A stretch of DNA of 64,000 bases. Origin: Flavimarina sp. Hel_I_48 (lineage in GTDB: Bacteria > Bacteroidota > Bacteroidia > Flavobacteriales > Flavobacteriaceae). A program made the translations under genes and the position numbers. The notes beneath the pieces are model-generated. The model made no database searches, was not told the origin of the DNA, and saw only the letters and a program-made list of their open reading frames with translations. Positions within the stretch are counted from its first letter, which is position 1. Each line of letters opens with the position of its first letter. Below, piece after piece: positions 59,935 through 64,000 of the stretch. The DNA lies in the NCBI RefSeq assembly GCF_000733945.1, contig NZ_JPOL01000002.1, positions 940,001 through 1,004,000 on the forward strand. Reading direction: 5' to 3'.

Positions 59935-62487
59935 ATGTCTATAAAAGTCTCTCCATCAAATACTCCTGTCTTTACACAGGAAGAAGCCTTTAATGCTGCC
60001 CTGGCTTATTTTAAGGGTGACGACCTTGCCGCACGGGTTTGGGTCAATAAATACGCCCTCAAAGATTCTGATGGAAACATTTATGAGAGCACGCCAGACG
60101 CCATGCACAAGCGTATCGCCAAAGAAATCGCACGCATAGAATCGCGTTATCCCAACCCCATGGGCGAAGACGAGGTTTTTGATCTTATACGCGACTTTAA
60201 ATATATCGTGCCTCAGGGAAGTCCCATGGCGGGAATAGGCAACCCGTATCAGGTGGGTTCCCTTTCTAATTGTTTTGTAATAGGCAACAACGGCAATTCT
60301 GACTCTTACGGCGGTATCATGAAAATTGATCAGGAACAGGTGCAGCTCATGAAACGTCGTGGTGGCGTGGGGCACGATCTTTCTCATATACGCCCCAAGG
60401 GTTCCCCGGTAAAAAATTCGGCATTGACCTCAACCGGATTGGTACCTTTTATGGAGCGCTATTCTAATTCAACCCGGGAAGTCGCCCAGGACGGTCGCCG
60501 CGGTGCGTTGATGCTTTCGGTTTCCATCAACCATCCTGATGCAGAAGATTTTATTGATGCGAAGATGGAACAGGGAAAAGTTACCGGTGCCAATGTTTCT
60601 GTGCGTATTGACGACGGCTTTATGCAAGCGGTTAAAAATCAGGCGAAATACACTCAAAAATACCCGATTTTCAGTAAAAATCCGGTAAATCAGAAAGAAA
60701 TTGACGCTGAAAAACTCTGGAAAAAAATCGTCCATAATGCATGGAAATCGGCAGAACCGGGCATTTTATTCTGGGATACCATTATTAATGAATCAGTGCC
60801 TGACTGTTATGCAGATCTGGGCTACAAAACGGTCTCCACAAATCCTTGTGGCGAGATTCCGCTTTGCCCCTACGATTCCTGTCGTTTGCTGGCTATTAAT
60901 CTCTTTTCATACGTAGAAAATCCGTTTACGGATGAGGCGACTTTCAATTTTGAACTGTTCAAGAAACACATTGGCAAGGCGCAGCGCATCATGGATGATA
61001 TTATTGATCTGGAACTTGAAAAAGTAGATGCCATTTTAGCTAAAATAGATGCAGATCCAGAAGGGGACGAAGTCAAAAATGTAGAGCGCAACCTATGGCT
61101 CAATATCAAGCAAAAAGCTGAAGAAGGCAGAAGAACCGGTATAGGCATTACTGCCGAAGGGGATATGCTGGCTGCCCTTGGTATCAAGTACGGAAGTGAA
61201 AAAGGAACCGAGTTTTCGGTGGAAATTCATAAAACCATCGCGGTGGAAGCCTATCGCGCTTCGGTTTACGCTGCAAAAGAACGTGGTGCCTTCCCTATTT
61301 TTGATTCCGAAAGGGAAAAAGAAAACCCTTTTATACAGCGTCTTAAAAAAGCAGATGAAAAACTGTATTATGACATGCTAGAATATGGACGTAGAAATAT
61401 CGCCTTGCTTACTATCGCTCCTACAGGTACGACTAGTTTGATGACCCAGACCACCTCCGGTATCGAACCGGTTTTTCTACCGGTCTACAAACGCCGTAGA
61501 AAAGTAAATCCAAATGATAAGGATGCGCGGGTAGATTTTGTAGATGAAACGGGCGATTCCTGGGAAGAATATGTCGTTTTCCACCACCGTTTTAAAGAAT
61601 GGATGAAAATCAACGGTTACGATACAGATAAAAATTACAACCAGGAAGAACTGAATGTTCTAATCAAGAAATCCCCTTATTTTGAAGCAACATCTAATGA
61701 TGTGGACTGGCTCAATAAAGTTCGCATGCAGGGCGCGGTGCAAAAATGGGTAGATCACAGCATAAGTGTTACCATTAACTTGCCCAATGATGTCGACGAA
61801 GCTTTAGTGGGTAATTTATATCTGGAAGCATGGCAGGCTGGCTGTAAAGGCGTAACGGTTTACCGTGATGGTTCCCGTTCTGGCGTTTTAATTTCAAACG
61901 AGGAAAAGAAAGAAGAAAAAGATAGCGACCTAACGGCATTCCCCACAAAACGTCCACAAATCTTAGATGCTGATATTGTTCGTTTTCAAAACAATAAGGA
62001 AAAATGGATTGCTTTTATTGGGTTGATCGGCGGGAAACCTTACGAGATCTTTACCGGAATGGCAGATGATGAAGATGGAATCTTGTTGCCACGATCTGTA
62101 GAAAGCGGTGTTATCATCAAAAACCGGAATGAGGACGGAACTTCACGTTACGATTTTCAGTACAAAAACAAGCGGGGTTATAAAACAACCATTGAAGGGC
62201 TTTCCCATAAGTTTGACCCGGAATATTGGAATTATGCAAAACTGATTTCGACCACCTTGCGTTATGGTATGCCCATTGAAAAAGCGGTGGAATTGACAAA
62301 CAGCCTCCAACTGGACAGCGCCTCTATCAATACCTGGAAAAATGGTGTTGCCCGCGCCTTAAAGCGCTATGTTGAAGATGGAACGGTAGCGCACAAACAA
62401 AAATGTGAAAATTGCGGTTCTACCGAATTGATTTATCAGGAGGGATGCCTTACCTGCAAAGATTGCGGCTCTTCTAAATGTGGATAA
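59935..62487 (+). CDS. Adenosylcobalamin-dependent (class II) ribonucleoside-diphosphate reductase
   Basis: An 850-residue reductase that makes deoxyribonucleotides without oxygen-derived radicals, using adenosylcobalamin. Start at 59935 (MSIKVSPSNTPVFTQEEAF), supported by the -7 box upstream. Active-site residues can be placed: Cys113 in GSLSNCFVIG, and N303, C305 (thiyl radical site) and E307 in STNPCGEIPL, with C317 in YDSCRLLAINL as the likely partner. The C-terminus has a cysteine-rich zinc-ribbon-like end (CENCGS, CLTCKDCGSSKC) that probably shuttles electrons. No nrdB-like gene is adjacent. Confidence 0.95.
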   Translation: MSIKVSPSNTPVFTQEEAFNAALAYFKGDDLAARVWVNKYALKDSDGNIYESTPDAMHKRIAKEIARIESRYPNPMGEDEVFDLIRDFKYIVPQGSPMAGIGNPYQVGSLSNCFVIGNNGNSDSYGGIMKIDQEQVQLMKRRGGVGHDLSHIRPKGSPVKNSALTSTGLVPFMERYSNSTREVAQDGRRGALMLSVSINHPDAEDFIDAKMEQGKVTGANVSVRIDDGFMQAVKNQAKYTQKYPIFSKNPVNQKEIDAEKLWKKIVHNAWKSAEPGILFWDTIINESVPDCYADLGYKTVSTNPCGEIPLCPYDSCRLLAINLFSYVENPFTDEATFNFELFKKHIGKAQRIMDDIIDLELEKVDAILAKIDADPEGDEVKNVERNLWLNIKQKAEEGRRTGIGITAEGDMLAALGIKYGSEKGTEFSVEIHKTIAVEAYRASVYAAKERGAFPIFDSEREKENPFIQRLKKADEKLYYDMLEYGRRNIALLTIAPTGTTSLMTQTTSGIEPVFLPVYKRRRKVNPNDKDARVDFVDETGDSWEEYVVFHHRFKEWMKINGYDTDKNYNQEELNVLIKKSPYFEATSNDVDWLNKVRMQGAVQKWVDHSISVTINLPNDVDEALVGNLYLEAWQAGCKGVTVYRDGSRSGVLISNEEKKEEKDSDLTAFPTKRPQILDADIVRFQNNKEKWIAFIGLIGGKPYEIFTGMADDEDGILLPRSVESGVIIKNRNEDGTSRYDFQYKNKRGYKTTIEGLSHKFDPEYWNYAKLISTTLRYGMPIEKAVELTNSLQLDSASINTWKNGVARALKRYVEDGTVAHKQKCENCGSTELIYQEGCLTCKDCGSSKCG

Positions 62488-62519
62488 TTCCGCTAAAAAC
62501 TGCCTATAAAGCACAAAAG

Positions 62520-62544
62520 AACCGCCTTTTAGGCGGTTTTTTTT
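62520..62544 (+). terminator. Terminator after the ribonucleotide reductase
   Basis: AACCGCC (62520-62526) and GGCGGTT (62532-62538) are exact complements around 5 bases, running into a T run to 62544. It lies 32 bases after the stop. Confidence 0.9.
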
Positions 62545-62595
62545 GTTTGGGGTTCGCGAGAAATGATTTGAGACAGTGGCTTCGGTACAAATACC

Positions 62596-62878
62596 GTTGC
62601 GCTTTCGCTTCACGGAATTCACTCAGCCACCAGAACTTTCTATAAAAATTTTGTTGTGCTCTCGCTTCACGGAATTCAATCAGCCACCTAGAATTTTCTA
62701 TATAAATTTTTGTTGCGCTTTCGTTTCACGGAATTCACCCAGCCACCAGAACTTTCTATAAAAATTTTGTTGTGCTCTCGATTCACGCAATTCACTCAGC
62801 CACCAGAACTTTCTATAAAAATTTTGTTGTGCTCTCGCTTCACGCAATTCACTCAGCCACCAGAACTTTCGATGTAAA
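62596..62878. repeat. Tandem array of a 57-59-base unit, five copies
   Basis: The unit runs from TTGCGCTTTCGCTTCACG through AATTCACTCAGCCACC to AGAACTTTCTATAAA. The marker CAGCCAC falls at 62624, 62681, 62740, 62797 and 62854, that is 57, 59, 57 and 57 bases apart. Copies differ by a few substitutions (for example GGAATTC or GCAATTC). The 59-base step shifts frame, so this is not a coding repeat. No unique spacers separate the units. Confidence 0.93.
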
Positions 62879-63396
62879 TTGTTCTTCTAAAAACTCCTCT
62901 TTTCAAATAAAGAAACGACCCAGGCTCTTAAATTTTGAACCTGAAATTCGCTGTAGGTGGTTGAGTGTCCCGATTTTTCATCGGGATGTATCGAAACCAC
63001 CATAACTTTCTATAAAAATTTTGTTGTGCTCTCGCTTCACGCAATTCACTCAGCCACCAGAACTTTCGATGTAAATTGTTCTTCTAAAAACTCCTCTTTT
63101 CAAATAAAGAAATGACCCAGGCTCTTAAATTTTGAACCTGAAATTCGCTGTAGGTGGTTGAGTGTCCCGATTTTTCATCGGGATGTATCGAAACCACCAT
63201 AACTTTCCATATAAATTTTGTTGCGCTCTCGATTCACGCAATTCACTCAGCCACCAGAACTTTCGATGTAAATTGTTCTTCTAAAAACTCCTCTTTTCAA
63301 ATAAAGAAATGACCCAGGCTCTTAAATTTTGAACCTGAAATTCGCTGTAGGTGGTTGAGTGTCACGATTTTTCATCGGGATGTATCGAAACCACCG
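62851..63396. repeat. Compound 197-base tandem repeat, three copies, each with an internal hairpin
   Basis: From the fifth short unit the period becomes exactly 197 bases (CAGCCAC at 62854, 63051, 63248): a short unit plus about 140 bases of new sequence. The added part ends in a nested foldback in which GGTGGTTGAGTG pairs with upstream CACTCAGCCACC or with downstream AACCACC, and contains TCCCGATTTTTCATCGGGA (62968-62986, 63165-63183; one change in the third copy at 63362-63380). The last copy lacks its short unit and ends at about 63396. Confidence 0.93.
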
Positions 63397-63428
63397 GCAA
63401 TAGCTTTCAAAGCATCATAAAGCAACAA

Positions 63429-63463
63429 AAAACGGCCGATTTTAAGGTAAAATCAGCCGTTTT
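63429..63463 (-). terminator. Terminator of malate dehydrogenase gene
   Basis: AAAACGGCCGATTTT (63429-63443) and AAAATCAGCCGTTTT (63449-63463) pair with one wobble; read on the minus strand it ends in a T run, 41 bases after the mdh stop. Confidence 0.8.
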
Positions 63464-63503
63464 ACATAATTATTTAAAACTATCTCGCTTGTGAAATAAT
63501 TGA

Positions 63504-64000
63504 TTATAGTTCAAGCAGGTCATTGGTTTTCTTGACCGCTTCTGCGCTTTCTTTCATTTTGCTCTTCTCGGCATCGGTAAGATCGATTTCAACGATTTCT
63601 TCGATACCATTTTTGCCCAAAATTACGGGAACACCTATAGAGATATCGCTAAGGCCATATTCACCCTCAAGCATAACAGAGCAAGGGAACATTTTTTTCT
63701 GGTCACAGGCAATGGCCTGGACCAATCCTGAAACTGCTGCACCCGGAGCATACCATGCAGAAGTTCCCAGCAGTTTAGTAAGGGTTGCACCCCCTACTTT
63801 AGTATCTTCCATCACTTGTTCTAAACGATCTTCTTTAATAAATTTAGAAACAGGTACGCTATTGCGTGTTGCAAGTCGCGTAAGTGGGATCATACCCGTA
63901 TCGCTGTGACCGCCCAAAACCATACCATCCACATCAGAGATAGGACATTCCAGCGCTTCCGCAAGACGGAATTTGAAACGTGCACTATCAAGCGCACCGC
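63504..64000 (-). CDS. mdh: Malate dehydrogenase (partial, N-terminal part beyond right edge)
   Basis: The minus frame is open from the right edge to the stop at 63504, giving the last 165 residues of an LDH-type malate dehydrogenase, which oxidises malate to oxaloacetate with NAD+. The segment GALDSARFKFRLAEAL carries the substrate-binding arginine region, and the catalytic histidine is in VLGGHSDTGMIPL. The C-terminus (PVILGKNGIEEIVEIDLTDAEKSKMKESAEAV) is complete. The Rossmann NAD-binding half is outside the window. The repeat array lies downstream of it. Confidence 0.95.
   Translation of the reverse strand, partial: GALDSARFKFRLAEALECPISDVDGMVLGGHSDTGMIPLTRLATRNSVPVSKFIKEDRLEQVMEDTKVGGATLTKLLGTSAWYAPGAAVSGLVQAIACDQKKMFPCSVMLEGEYGLSDISIGVPVILGKNGIEEIVEIDLTDAEKSKMKESAEAVKKTNDLLEL

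Noticed and set aside
62576-63005. Two plus-strand ORFs across the repeat array with 19-residue periodic products (RFTEF.QPP-type and HAIHSATRTF-type).
   Set aside because: The 57-base unit is a multiple of three, which keeps chance frames open, but one unit is 59 bases and copies vary without regard to codons; no promoter or conserved start is visible. They are by-products of the repeat.
62596-63396. CRISPR-like array.
   Set aside because: Units follow one another without unique spacers, repeat length is 57-197 bases, and no cas gene is present.

Overview
The window comes from a member of the Bacteroidota, almost certainly a marine-type Flavobacteriaceae; the genus cannot be told from sequence alone. 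The evidence is a gldK-gldL-gldM-gldN type IX secretion/gliding operon, an exosortase F (XrtF) pair, a fused SecDF, a zinc-finger-free TopA with a lysine-rich tail, many small lipoproteins, and promoters of the Bacteroidota type (TTTG about 19 bases before TAnnTTTG). Gene density is high. I saw no rRNA, tRNA, CRISPR array, insertion sequence or prophage; nearly everything is core genome.

Layout. 1-11 kb: an ABC-F ATPase cut by the left edge, a DUF983 membrane protein, an FAD oxidoreductase, the gldKLMN operon and a topA-ureohydrolase pair, mostly on the minus strand. 11-14.6 kb: a SMP-30-type protein and three lipoproteins with acidic residues after the lipid cysteine. 14.7-21.6 kb, plus strand: miaB, a sigma-54 activator, lptE, a TPR protein, secG, groES and groEL. 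21.7-25.2 kb: a DUF3347 lipoprotein, the XrtF pair, a GAF/fRMsr protein and a MacB-type permease. 25.4-32.6 kb: purH, then the rod-shape cluster mreB-mreC-mreD-mrdA-rodA, ending at a 20-copy heptamer array. 33-46.3 kb: a secreted nuclease, an oligopeptide-type permease, a tail-specific protease, surE-lpxB-C40 peptidase-comEC, a thioredoxin-like protein, and a dipeptidyl peptidase IV gene followed by a POT peptide importer. 46.5-50.6 kb: an unrecognised small protein, a MazEF-type toxin-antitoxin pair, a HAD phosphatase, and a TetR-AarF kinase pair. 50.9-56.2 kb: htpG and a TPP-riboswitch-led thiamine salvage operon (thiM-thiE-thiD-tenA). 56.4-64 kb: secDF, a class II (B12-dependent) ribonucleotide reductase, an 800-base repeat array, and the 3' part of malate dehydrogenase at the right edge.

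How genes work together. Envelope building dominates: SecG/SecDF move proteins across the inner membrane, GldKLMN form the type IX motor and ring, LptE and LpxB serve lipopolysaccharide, MreBCD-PBP2-RodA build the lateral wall, and Prc and the C40 enzyme process envelope proteins or peptidoglycan. DPP IV and the POT transporter form a dipeptide-scavenging unit. The thiamine cluster salvages thiazole and pyrimidine and has no de novo genes here.

Points most worth a second look: (1) the ureohydrolase tied to topA has lost most of its metal ligands; (2) groES, htpG and miaB share a TGNCA-N3-TGTCA inverted repeat whose right arm forms the -33 box; (3) groEL and htpG each carry a small hairpin 15-17 bases before the start codon; (4) there are several repeat families, including the heptamer array after rodA, the nested 57/197-base array after the reductase, an identical 19-base hairpin shared between two distant sites, and a C/G-run repeat that now encodes the end of MiaB.
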